A stretch of DNA of 35,591 bases, from the NCBI GenBank assembly GCA_934547065.1, contig CAKTEF010000018.1, positions 1 through 35,591 of the forward strand. The letters are read 5' to 3'. A program made the position numbers and the translations under genes. Below are positions 16,018 through 22,808 of this stretch, one piece after another (the first letter of the stretch is position 1; each line of letters starts with the position of its first letter). This DNA is from an uncultured Faecalibacterium sp. (GTDB lineage: Bacteria; Bacillota; Clostridia; Oscillospirales; Ruminococcaceae). The notes under the pieces are model-generated. The model made no database searches, was not told the DNA's origin, and worked only from the letters and a program-made list of their open reading frames with translations.

Positions 16018-16959
16018 GTGAAAAAGAAAATTCTAGCTCTCCTATTGACGGCTGCATTGTGCTTATCACTGGCCGTCCCCTGCTTCGCAGCATCAAAACC
16101 AGCCATTGAGTTGATGTACTTCACTTTTGACATGAACTCTGTCGGCGGCGTGGAACCAACGGTCTACTACCGAAACAATTCCGGTAAGACAATAAAGTAC
16201 CTTGACTGGTATATGACCGCATATAACAGAGTTGGAGACCCGGCACCGGATTCAATCACTGGAAAGGCAAGCGCTCGTCTTCGCACAGTTGGCCCGATCT
16301 ATACGTTCCAGCTTGACCGTCAGCCTTATGGGGAAACGCATACGATTGGTTCTTCGGATTCTCCGTTCTATGAATACACGGACTCTGGGTACTGGATTGA
16401 TGACAACGGATCCTGTGTAAGTGTTTATCAGGATAAATACGGGAATTTTTTTGTCCGGCCCAGTCTATTTGATGACGATAAGAACGTCTATTTAACGGAA
16501 GATGAGATTAACAACGCGCTGTTTACGAACTATTGCGAATTTGATGTTGAGTGGTATAACAGTTCCATCGACTATCTGAATGTGAATAAAGTCGTCATCA
16601 CTTATATGGACGGCAGCACACAAACTGTTTCAAATGTAGGCTCCGCTTATCGTGGTACGCCGCTTCAGAACAAACCGTTCAAGGAACAGATCACACAGTA
16701 TGCACCGGTTTATAACTACAAAGAGTATTTGCAGTATAATCAGGATTTGGCCGCAGTCTTTGGCAACAACCAGAAAGCTCTTTTCGAGCATTTCATCAAC
16801 AGTGGAATGAAGGAAGGCCGCCAGGGTAGCAGCCAATTCAACCTTGCAGCTTATAAAGCCAACAACCCCGATCTGGTAGCACTGTTTGGTAACGACAACG
16901 CCAAATACTATGAACACTATATGGCGGGCGGAAAAGCGGAGGGCCGCAAAGCTGTTTAA
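16018..16959 (+). CDS. secreted protein with two C-terminal YLxxNPDLxxxFG repeats
   Basis: A 313-residue exported protein. Residues 1-24 are a signal peptide (KKK, hydrophobic core ILALLLTAALCLSLAV, cleavage near CFA/AS). The middle part (about 28-225) is rich in Tyr, Asp and Asn, with a beta-sandwich look and no family I recognise. The C-terminus holds two repeats (about 232-273 and 274-313) of the form Y-x-YLxxNxDLxxxFGNxxxxxxEHxxxxGxxEGR, a module also seen in other secreted bacterial proteins. There is no sortase motif, membrane anchor or lipobox. AAGGAGG precedes the ATG. Composition is AT-richer than neighbours. Surface or polymer binding is a guess. Confidence 0.85.
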   Translation: MKKKILALLLTAALCLSLAVPCFAASKPAIELMYFTFDMNSVGGVEPTVYYRNNSGKTIKYLDWYMTAYNRVGDPAPDSITGKASARLRTVGPIYTFQLDRQPYGETHTIGSSDSPFYEYTDSGYWIDDNGSCVSVYQDKYGNFFVRPSLFDDDKNVYLTEDEINNALFTNYCEFDVEWYNSSIDYLNVNKVVITYMDGSTQTVSNVGSAYRGTPLQNKPFKEQITQYAPVYNYKEYLQYNQDLAAVFGNNQKALFEHFINSGMKEGRQGSSQFNLAAYKANNPDLVALFGNDNAKYYEHYMAGGKAEGRKAV

Positions 16960-16981
16960 TAGTTCCAAGTGCTGTTTCTTG

Positions 16982-17009
16982 CCCGGCGGCTTATCCCCGC
17001 CGGGTTTTA
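16982..17009 (+). terminator. terminator after secreted protein gene
   Basis: cccggcgg (16982-16989) pairs with ccgccggg (16997-17004), followed by TTTTATT. Confidence 0.85.
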
Positions 17010-17045
17010 TTATGTTCGTCTGCAAAATTTTCGTCCTTATTCAAG

Positions 17046-17093
17046 ACAAAACGCCGCCACTTGTGCATCATAACACAAGTGGCGGCGTTTTGT
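17046..17093. terminator. 20-bp perfect bidirectional terminator between secreted protein and yebC
   Basis: Arms 17046-17065 and 17074-17093 are perfectly complementary over 20 bp with an 8-base loop. aaaac/gtttt lies at the stem base on both strands. It is the longest perfect stem in the window and closes the yebC gene on the minus strand. Confidence 0.88.
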
Positions 17094-17128
17094 TCATCTT
17101 ATTTCAGAGCGCGTTCAGGCCCCACCGA

Positions 17129-17866
17129 TCATTCCGGCAGGTCCTCCTCGTTCTCCAGGCTGTGCCAGACATTCTGGACATCGTCGTTGTCCTCCAGGGC
17201 ATCCAGCAGCTTGCCCATCAGCTTGAGCTGATCGGGGTCGGTCAGGCGGGTGGTGGTCATGGGGACCATGGCCAGGTCATCGCTCAGGATCTCGTAGCCC
17301 TTTTCCTCCATGGCCTTGACCACGGCGGAGTAGTTCTCCGGATCGGTGGTGATCTCAGCGGCATCCTCACCTGCATCAAAGTCCTCGGCACCGGCATCCA
17401 GAGCATCCATCATGGCCTCATCGGCATCCTTATCTTCCAGGGAGATGTCGATGACACCTTTCTGGCTGAACAGGAAGCCCACGCAGCCCATCGCGCCCAG
17501 GTTGCCGCCGTTCTTGTCAAAGTAGTGGCGCAGATCGGCAGCGGTGCGGTTGCGGTTGTCGGTCAGGGTCTCGACCATAACCGCCACGCCGCCGGGGCCG
17601 TAACCCTCGTAAGTGATTGCCTCGTACTCGGTCTTGTCGCCGCCCTCGGCCTTTTTGATGATCCGCTGGATGTTATCGTTGGGCACGCTCATGCGCTTTG
17701 CCTTGGAGATCAGGTCAGCCAGCTTGCTGTTGGAAGCCGGGTTGGGGCCGCCGGTACGCACGGCAACGCTGATCTCGCGGCCGATCTTGGTAAAGACCTT
17801 TGCCTTGGCACCATCGGTCTTTTCTTTCTTGCGCTTGATGTTGTTCCATTTACTATGTCCAGACAT
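17129..17866 (-). CDS. yebC: YebC/PmpR family protein (TACO1 family)
   Basis: A 245-residue protein starting with the family hallmark MSGHSKWNNIKRKKEKTDGA, followed by GREISVAVRTGGPNP, NDNIQRIIKKAEGG and YEGYGPGGVAVMVETLTDNR. Length is typical. Members have been described as transcriptional regulators and, more recently, as factors that help ribosomes through proline-rich stretches. The gene is complete and acidic at the C-terminus. GGAGG 7 bases upstream supports ATG 17866; the frame runs open to 17977. A good promoter lies about 125 bases upstream. Confidence 0.96.
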   Translation of the reverse strand: MSGHSKWNNIKRKKEKTDGAKAKVFTKIGREISVAVRTGGPNPASNSKLADLISKAKRMSVPNDNIQRIIKKAEGGDKTEYEAITYEGYGPGGVAVMVETLTDNRNRTAADLRHYFDKNGGNLGAMGCVGFLFSQKGVIDISLEDKDADEAMMDALDAGAEDFDAGEDAAEITTDPENYSAVVKAMEEKGYEILSDDLAMVPMTTTRLTDPDQLKLMGKLLDALEDNDDVQNVWHSLENEEDLPE

Positions 17867-17991
17867 GGGGAACCTCCTACAAATTTTATCGTTACGATCC
17901 ACGCCCCCGTGCGGAAGCGCTGAAATCTCCGCCTGCGGGCAGACGGGCTGTGGTCGCCCGCTTGTGGCAGCACACAAAATCCAACTCTATT

Positions 17992-18020
17992 ATTTTAGCA
18001 CAATCACCAACGGCGTTCAA
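17992..18020 (-). promoter_or_regulatory. promoter of yebC
   Basis: On the minus strand TTGAAC (18020-18015), 17 bases, TAAAAT (17997-17992). The predicted 5' leader is roughly 120 bases, GC-rich and able to fold; nothing specific is recognised in it. Confidence 0.6.
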
Positions 18021-18058
18021 GCCTTATCCGGGCGTTTTTCGCCTGTTGGTGTCAAAAT

Positions 18059-18077
18059 CCGGGCTTGTCCTGCCCGG
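18059..18077 (-). terminator. short terminator after the rRNA methyltransferase gene
   Basis: ccgggc (18059-18064) pairs with gcccgg (18072-18077), and the minus strand continues ATTTTG. It directly abuts the stop codon at 18078-18080. The stem is short, so efficiency is uncertain. Confidence 0.55.
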
Positions 18078-19619
18078 TCACAGCAGCCGCAGGGCTTTGG
18101 GGTAATGGTTCTTGACCCGCCCGCCGGACACCTTGCCGCCGCCCAGGGGCCAGCCGTCCACGGTCACGCAGCACCAGCCGTCGGAAGCGGCGGCGGCTGC
18201 GATCTCCCGGCCGGAGAGATACTCCGTCACCCGCGGGTCGGCAAGGGTCAGCTCCTCGCGGTTTGGGCACTGGGCCCCGAACGCCGTAAACAGGTGGTGC
18301 TCCGGCACAAAGCGGCCTTTCTGCACACTGCCCACGAACACCCCGGCCCGCAGGACATGCAGCCCGGTCTGCGGAAACGGCACCGGCAGCAGCACCCCGC
18401 CGCCGTGGATCACCGCCGGCCGGTCCGCCAGCTGAGGGAAATATTGCCGGGCGAACTCCTGCCAGGCCGCCAGGCTCTGGGCCGGGGAAGTCTCCCCCGC
18501 CCCGGCTTCCCGGCGGGTGCTGCGTCCCTGCACCGTCTCCCGGCAGGCCCGGCTGTTCTCCCGCCGGGCCGCACGGGCATCGCTGCGCTCCGGGCTGCGG
18601 GCCGGCTTTCCGCCTTTCTGCTTTTTGCCCTGCTGGGCGGCAGCGGCCAGCCAAAGCTGTTCCTCCGCCGTCCACTCACCGGGCGCGGGCAGGGTGCGGG
18701 GCGTGCCCGCCTTGACCAGCCGGGCGATGAAATGCCCCTCGCCGCCCTGACAGGGCCAGATGCGGCGCACCTTGCTCACATCCAGCGGCAGGCCGCCGGT
18801 ACGGTTCGCTTCGCCGGGGCTGCCAAAGGTGTAGTCCACATGGGCAAACACATCCCCCAGCGTGAACTCCGGATGCCGGGCCAGGAATGCCGCCACCTGA
18901 CCCTCGTCCTCCTCCGGCGCAAAGGTGCAGGTGGAATACACCAGCTCCCCGCCGGGGGCCAAACAGACCGCCGCATCGTCCAGGATCTGCGCGCCCAGGG
19001 CCGCGCACTGCCGCACCAGAGCCTCGCAATGCTGGGTGACCGCCACGGCCTCCTTGCGGAACATCCCCTCGCCGGAGCAGGGGGCATCCACCAGAACCCG
19101 GTCAAAGAATTCCGGCAGGGCGGCGGCAATGCGGCCGGTGGACTCGTTCAGCACCACGGCATTGGCCACGCCCATCCGTTCCAGGTTGCTTTTCAGGATC
19201 TCGGCGCGGGCCGCCACGAACTCATTGCTGACCAGCAGTCCCTGCCCGCCCAAAGCCGCCGCCAGCTGGCTGCTTTTGCCGCCGGGGGCGGCGCAGGTAT
19301 CCAGCACCCGCATCCCCGGTTTGACCCCCAGCAGCGGGGCCGCGCTGGAAGCCGACGGCTCCTGCGAGTAGAACACCCCCGCGTGGTGGTACGGATGGCG
19401 GCCCGGCTTGAACGCCGGGTCCTCCACCACAAAGCCCGCCTTGCAGAACGGCGAGGGCTTGAGCGGGAAATCTGCCTGCCGGGCAAACTGCTCCGGGCTG
19501 GTGCGCAGGGCCGAGACGGTCACGCCCCGCTCTGCCGTCTGGTGGGGGGCCGTGTAGAGCTGCGCATACCGCTCGCCCAGCAGTACACGCTCCCGCTGCT
19601 CAAAATATTCCGTAGGCAT
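18078..19619 (-). CDS. rsmF: RsmF/RsmB-type rRNA (cytosine-C5) methyltransferase
   Basis: A 513-residue SAM-dependent m5C methyltransferase. The core (about 60-285) shows the SAM site DTCAAPGGKSSQLAA, motif IV DAPCSGEGMF and motif VI YSTCTF, with both cysteines of the two-cysteine mechanism. The C-terminal part (about 390-513) resembles the PUA-like domain of RsmF (YebU), ending HYPKALRLL. Between them lies a low-complexity Arg/Ala/Gly-rich linker of about 60 residues (KKQKGGKPARSPERSDARAA), unusual for the family. GGAGG lies 8 bases before ATG 19619. The exact rRNA target is not determinable. Confidence 0.92.
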   Translation of the reverse strand: MPTEYFEQRERVLLGERYAQLYTAPHQTAERGVTVSALRTSPEQFARQADFPLKPSPFCKAGFVVEDPAFKPGRHPYHHAGVFYSQEPSASSAAPLLGVKPGMRVLDTCAAPGGKSSQLAAALGGQGLLVSNEFVAARAEILKSNLERMGVANAVVLNESTGRIAAALPEFFDRVLVDAPCSGEGMFRKEAVAVTQHCEALVRQCAALGAQILDDAAVCLAPGGELVYSTCTFAPEEDEGQVAAFLARHPEFTLGDVFAHVDYTFGSPGEANRTGGLPLDVSKVRRIWPCQGGEGHFIARLVKAGTPRTLPAPGEWTAEEQLWLAAAAQQGKKQKGGKPARSPERSDARAARRENSRACRETVQGRSTRREAGAGETSPAQSLAAWQEFARQYFPQLADRPAVIHGGGVLLPVPFPQTGLHVLRAGVFVGSVQKGRFVPEHHLFTAFGAQCPNREELTLADPRVTEYLSGREIAAAAASDGWCCVTVDGWPLGGGKVSGGRVKNHYPKALRLL

Positions 19620-19709
19620 GAAAGCTTCCTCCCATGTATAAAGCCGCCTGCTGCGGCAAAACTATGGCTGTGAGGGGACACGCTCCCCCGCGAAAGGAGT
19701 AAACGAACC

Positions 19710-19898
19710 ATGAGCAATCGCAGTGAAAACCGAACCGAGAACCGCACGGAAAACCGGACGGAAAATCGCACCGAAAACTGCCGGAACCAGGCCAAGAACC
19801 AGACCAAAAACCAGAGCCTGAACCGCAGCTCCAACAGCACCGCCAACGAGCACAAGCACCCCAACCAGTACACCAAGGGTGCCGACGACGAGGGTTAA
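19710..19898 (+). CDS. 62-residue Asn-rich repeat mini-protein
   Basis: A small hydrophilic protein with AAAGGAG ten bases before the ATG. The start is MSNRSENRTENRTENRTENR, about four perfect ENRT units and a fifth decayed one, followed by an NQ/NS-rich middle (NQAKNQTKNQSLNRSSNS) and an ending KHPNQYTKGADDEG. It is strongly Asn-, Arg- and Glu-rich with no membrane segment and one Cys, so probably disordered. A hairpin (gggg...cccc) precedes the ribosome binding site and a strong terminator follows, which supports a real gene. I do not recognise the family; Asn-rich small proteins occur in other Clostridia, some spore-linked. Confidence 0.7.
   Translation: MSNRSENRTENRTENRTENRTENCRNQAKNQTKNQSLNRSSNSTANEHKHPNQYTKGADDEG
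19725..19784 (+). repeat. 12-bp coding tandem repeat (ENRT), five units
   Basis: Five consecutive 12-base units start at 19725, 19737, 19749, 19761 and 19773. They differ at synonymous positions (gaaaaccgaacc, gagaaccgcacg, gaaaaccggacg), and the last has decayed. Synonymous drift with a conserved protein repeat hints at selection on the peptide. Confidence 0.9.
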
Positions 19899-19912
19899 CC
19901 TCTAAACCAAAG

Positions 19913-19963
19913 AAGCCCGCTGCTTTCCCTGCACTGTTTTCCAGTGCGGAAAGCAGCGGGCTT
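19913..19963. terminator. bidirectional terminator between Asn-rich gene and mrnC
   Basis: aagcccgctgctttcc (19913-19928) pairs perfectly with 19948-19963, enclosing a second stem gcactg/cagtgc. T-rich tracts follow in both directions. Confidence 0.88.
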
Positions 19964-19971
19964 TCGCGTTT

Positions 19972-20376
19972 TTATTTCTGGTTCGGGTCAAACTGCTGCC
20001 ACAGGGCTTCAAACAGCTCCTGCACACGGGCCATCTGGCCGGTGAGGTAGAGCCAGCCCAAAAGGCACTCAAACCCCGTGGAAGCGCGGTACTCCTCCGG
20101 GGAGGCGTGCTTCGCCACACTGGCCTTGCTGGCATTGCGGCCCCGCTTGAACATGGCCAGCTCGTCCTCGGTGAACAGCGGCTCCAGCAGCTGCTCCTCC
20201 CGGAACTGTGCGCGGGCCGAGACGTATTTGACCTTTTCGGTGTTGAGCTTTCCTGCGGACAGGCGGTGATGCTGTGCCAGGCGGGTACGCACCAGCAGTT
20301 CCAGCACGCTGTCGCCCACAAAGGCCAGCGCCAGCGGACTGAGCTCCCGCGGGTCGATGGATTCAGGTTCGTTCAT
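19972..20376 (-). CDS. mrnC: Mini-ribonuclease III
   Basis: A 134-residue RNase III-like enzyme without the dsRNA-binding domain, known in Bacillus to mature 23S rRNA ends. The catalytic block is LALAFVGDSVLELLVRTRLA, and the second conserved block is YRASTGFECLLGWLYLTGQ. Between them is KASVAKHASPEEYR, as in the family. I start at ATG 20376 (MNEPESID), with GAGGAG nine bases upstream; an in-frame TTG lies one codon earlier. It is downstream of obg, with a palindromic repeat element in the 190-bp gap. Confidence 0.92.
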   Translation of the reverse strand: MNEPESIDPRELSPLALAFVGDSVLELLVRTRLAQHHRLSAGKLNTEKVKYVSARAQFREEQLLEPLFTEDELAMFKRGRNASKASVAKHASPEEYRASTGFECLLGWLYLTGQMARVQELFEALWQQFDPNQK

Positions 20377-20405
20377 CAAGTAATTCTCCTCTTGTCAGCG
20401 TCCTC

Positions 20406-20559
20406 ACCCTCTCCGTCAGTGCTCCGCACTGCCACCTCTCCCACAGGGAGAGGCAATTGCAGCTTTCTGGCAGGTCCTGCAAATTTGCAGTTGTTTGCCT
20501 GTTTGATGCGTTGGCTCTCCCTCCGGGAGAGCTGTCGAGCACAGCGAGACTGAGAGGGT
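20406..20559. mobile_element. MITE-like palindromic repeat element A between obg and mrnC
   Basis: About 154 bp bounded by the terminal inverted repeat accctctc (20406-20413) / gagagggt (20552-20559). Each half has the same internal order: the terminal motif, a small GC hairpin (agtgctccgcact on the left), then an 8-bp perfect stem (cctctccc/gggagagg at 20435-20453; gctctccc/gggagagc at 20514-20532). No coding capacity. The sequence style is that of the multicopy palindromic repeats common in this bacterial group, from general familiarity. Inserted between obg and mrnC. Confidence 0.8.
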
Positions 20560-20569
20560 TTTCTCCTTT

Positions 20570-21853
20570 TTAGAAGATATAATCGAACTGATAATCGCCG
20601 ATGAGGATGGTATCGTTCTCCTGCACGCCCTTTTCCACCAGAGCTGCCAGGATGCCGCTTTCGTCCAGCTGGCGCTGGAAGTACTGCAGGCTCTCGTAGT
20701 CATCCACATTGCTGCCGGCCAGGATATATTCCAGCCAGGGCGCTTCCACGCTCCACACATGGGCTTCCATCCGCTTGATGGCAAACTCGCGGCTGCCGGC
20801 CTTGGCTTCGGGCTTTTTGTACTCCGGCGTGAACACCGGCACGGCAGGGATGTCTTTCAGGCGGTTGTACACCAGGCCCGGCAGTTCCCGCACGCCCTGC
20901 ATGGTGGCGGCGGAGATGGGCACAAAGGTCAGGTCCTTTTCCTCTACATACTTGCGGAAGGTTTCGATCTGCTCCTCGGTGGCCAGGTCGCACTTGTTGC
21001 CCACCACGATCTGCGGGCGCTCGGCCAGCGCGGGGCTGAACTTTGCCAGTTCCTCGTTGATCTTTTCAAAGTCCTCGATGGGCTCACGGCACTCACTGCC
21101 GGAAACATCCACCACATGCAGCAGCAGGCGGCAGCGCTCCACATGGCGCAGAAAATCGTGGCCCAGGCCGATGCCCTCGCTGGCACCCTCGATCAGGCCG
21201 GGGATGTCGGCGCAGACAAAGCTGGCCCCCTCGCCCACCGAGACAACGCCCAGCGTGGGCACCAGGGTGGTGAAGTGGTAGTTTGCGATCTTGGGCCGGG
21301 CCGCGCTGATGGTGGAGATCAGGGTGGACTTGCCCACATTGGGGAAGCCGATCAGGCCCACGTCGGCGATCAGTTTCAGCTCCAGCGTCACCTGGATGTC
21401 CTCACCGGGCATGCCGGGCTTTGCAAATTTGGGGATCTGGCGGGTGGGGGTGGCAAAATGGGCATTGCCATAGCCGCCCCGGCCGCCCTTTGCCACGGTA
21501 ACGGGGGTGTGATCCGAAAGGTCGGCAATGACAAGGCCGCTCTCGGCATCCTTGATCACCGTGCCCAGCGGCACCTTGATGACCAGATTTTCGGCGTTTT
21601 TGCCGTGGCACAGGCTGGCACCGCCCTTGCCGCCCTCCGGGGCCACATACTTGCGCTTATAGCGGAAATCCATCAGGGTGGTCAGATGATCGTCCACCAC
21701 AAAGATGATGTCGCCGCCCCGGCCGCCGTCGCCGCCGTCCGGGCCGCCTGCGGCCACAAATTTTTCGCGGTGAAAGCTCACCGCACCGTCGCCGCCTTTG
21801 CCCGCATGGAGCCATATCGTGGCGATGTCGATAAAGTTGGTCTGTGCTGCCAT
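20570..21853 (-). CDS. obg: GTPase Obg (ribosome assembly)
   Basis: A 427-residue essential GTPase that assists 50S maturation. The N-terminal Gly-rich Obg fold (about 1-160) includes HAGKGGDGAVSFHREKFVAA and GGDGGRGGDIIF. The G domain has G1 GFPNVGKSTL, G3 DIPGLIEGA, G4 NKCD and G5 ISA. The C-terminal OCT domain (about 350-427) ends DTILIGDYQFDYIF. AAGGAGG 6 bases upstream supports ATG 21853 although the frame is open to 22066. It is usually co-transcribed with rplU-rpmA; here a terminator and a palindromic element separate it from rpmA. Confidence 0.97.
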   Translation of the reverse strand: MAAQTNFIDIATIWLHAGKGGDGAVSFHREKFVAAGGPDGGDGGRGGDIIFVVDDHLTTLMDFRYKRKYVAPEGGKGGASLCHGKNAENLVIKVPLGTVIKDAESGLVIADLSDHTPVTVAKGGRGGYGNAHFATPTRQIPKFAKPGMPGEDIQVTLELKLIADVGLIGFPNVGKSTLISTISAARPKIANYHFTTLVPTLGVVSVGEGASFVCADIPGLIEGASEGIGLGHDFLRHVERCRLLLHVVDVSGSECREPIEDFEKINEELAKFSPALAERPQIVVGNKCDLATEEQIETFRKYVEEKDLTFVPISAATMQGVRELPGLVYNRLKDIPAVPVFTPEYKKPEAKAGSREFAIKRMEAHVWSVEAPWLEYILAGSNVDDYESLQYFQRQLDESGILAALVEKGVQENDTILIGDYQFDYIF

Positions 21854-21909
21854 ACAGCTCCTCCTTGGTTTGATACGTTGCTTTATCCCTCTTTCCCCTT
21901 GCCGTTTGG

Positions 21910-22012
21910 AACTCCTCCAGTCGCCTTCGGCGCCAGCCCCCTCAATGAGGGGGCCTTCAAAGCCTCCCTCCATGAGGGAGGTGGCATCGCGCAAGCGATG
22001 ACGGAAGGAGTT
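21910..22012. mobile_element. MITE-like palindromic repeat element B between rpmA and obg
   Basis: About 103 bp with terminal inverted repeats aactcct (21910-21916) / aggagtt (22006-22012). Each half repeats one plan: terminal motif, gtc..gcc hairpin (gtcgccttcggcgcc on the left; gcatcgcgcaagcgatg on the right), then a stem (ccccctcaatgaggggg; cctccctccatgagggagg). The layout parallels element A although the sequence differs, so the two look like members of one superfamily. Inserted between the rpmA terminator and obg. Confidence 0.8.
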
Positions 22013-22051
22013 TGCACTGCAGCAGCTCCAAAAAAGAGGGTTCTTCATCAA

Positions 22052-22082
22052 AAAGAGCCGGGCCACAAAGGTCCGGCTCTTT
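22052..22082 (-). terminator. terminator of the rplU-rpmA operon
   Basis: aaagagccgg (22052-22061) pairs with ccggctcttt (22073-22082). On the minus strand the stem is followed by a T-run (aaaaa at 22050-22054 on the plus strand). Confidence 0.8.
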
Positions 22083-22105
22083 GGGTTGCAGATTTTAGAA
22101 AGAAG

Positions 22106-22357
22106 TTACTGCTTCACGCTGCACTTCTTGCCGCTCTTGCCCACACGCTCAAAACGAACGGTGCCATCGACCAGAGCAAACAGGGTATCATCGCTGCCCT
22201 TGCCAACGTTCTCACCCGGCTGGATGTGGGTGCCACGCTGACGAACCAGGATGTTGCCGGCCAGAACGAACTGACCGTCTGCACGCTTAGCGCCCAGACG
22301 CTGTGCTGCGGAATCGCGGCCGTTCTTGGTGCTGCCTACGCCCTTTTTATGTGCCAT
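22106..22357 (-). CDS. rpmA: 50S ribosomal protein L27, without N-terminal extension
   Basis: An 83-residue L27. It begins directly with [20 protein letters not shown], the mature N-terminus that reaches the peptidyl transferase centre. Most Firmicutes make L27 with a short leader (of the type xLxxQxFA) that is cut by the protease Prp; that leader is absent here. [13 protein letters not shown] is the C-terminus. The gene follows rplU by 14 bp. GGAGG precedes the ATG. Confidence 0.97.
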   Translation of the reverse strand: MAHKKGVGSTKNGRDSAAQRLGAKRADGQFVLAGNILVRQRGTHIQPGENVGKGSDDTLFALVDGTVRFERVGKSGKKCSVKQ

Positions 22358-22371
22358 TGTAATTTTCCTCC

Positions 22372-22683
22372 TTAGCCGTTGATCGCAGTGATCTCAACCT
22401 TGGTATAGGGCTGACGATGGCCCATGCGGCGAGCACTGTGCTTCTTTGCGCGATAGGTGATGATGTTCAGCTTCTTGCCCTTGCCATTCTTGATGACCTT
22501 GGCAGAAACGGTAGCACCCTCAACAACAGGAGCGCCAACCTTCACAGAACCCTCCTCGCCAATAGCGAGAACCTGATCAAACTTCACTTCGGAGTCGGCC
22601 TCAACGTCCAGCTTTTCGATGTAGACGATGTCGCCCTGCTCCACGCGGTACTGCTTACCGCCGGTAACAATGATTGCGTACAT
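22372..22683 (-). CDS. rplU: 50S ribosomal protein L21
   Basis: A 103-residue L21 with the family start [20 protein letters not shown] and the conserved end [28 protein letters not shown] lies about 6 bases before ATG 22683; in-frame ATGs further upstream (22692, 22755) have poor or no ribosome binding sites. It is first in the rplU-rpmA operon. The prp gene that in most Firmicutes lies between rplU and rpmA is missing: only 14 bp separate them. Confidence 0.96.
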   Translation of the reverse strand: MYAIIVTGGKQYRVEQGDIVYIEKLDVEADSEVKFDQVLAIGEEGSVKVGAPVVEGATVSAKVIKNGKGKKLNIITYRAKKHSARRMGHRQPYTKVEITAING

Positions 22684-22800
22684 TTGTTTCATTCCTTTTC
22701 GTTGTACTCGCTGGTCGTAAAGGCAGACCCTCACGGGGCCATTTGCGGTGCCCACACCAAGCGGCTAAAATAGTATAGCAAAAAAATCTCCGGATTGCAA
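22684..22800 (-). promoter_or_regulatory. rplU promoter and structured 5' leader
   Basis: On the minus strand TTGCAA (22800-22795), 17 bases, TATACT (22777-22772). The roughly 85-base leader that follows is GC-rich and contains paired segments (ggtgtgggcacc; ggccccgtgagggtc). Firmicute rplU leaders are known to carry an L21-type autoregulatory RNA; this leader is in the right place, but I cannot confirm the match. Confidence 0.6.
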
Positions 22801-22808
22801 GAGGTTTT

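Noticed and set aside
17613..19673. 686-codon plus-strand frame opposite yebC and rsmF
   Set aside because: It spans two real genes and their spacer and has Pro/Arg/Gly/Gln-rich shadow composition.
19520..19876. 118-codon minus-strand frame with FSVR repeats opposite the Asn-rich mini-protein
   Set aside because: It mirrors the ENRT repeat, lacks a ribosome binding site and overlaps the rsmF start; the plus-strand frame has both a good start signal and a terminator.
20406..22012. CRISPR-like repeats around obg
   Set aside because: The repeats are palindromic halves of two single elements, not regularly spaced direct repeats with spacers, and no cas genes are present.
20759..22375. 538-codon plus-strand frame opposite obg and rpmA
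   Set aside because: It is antisense to conserved ribosomal and GTPase genes and crosses a palindromic repeat; no start signal.
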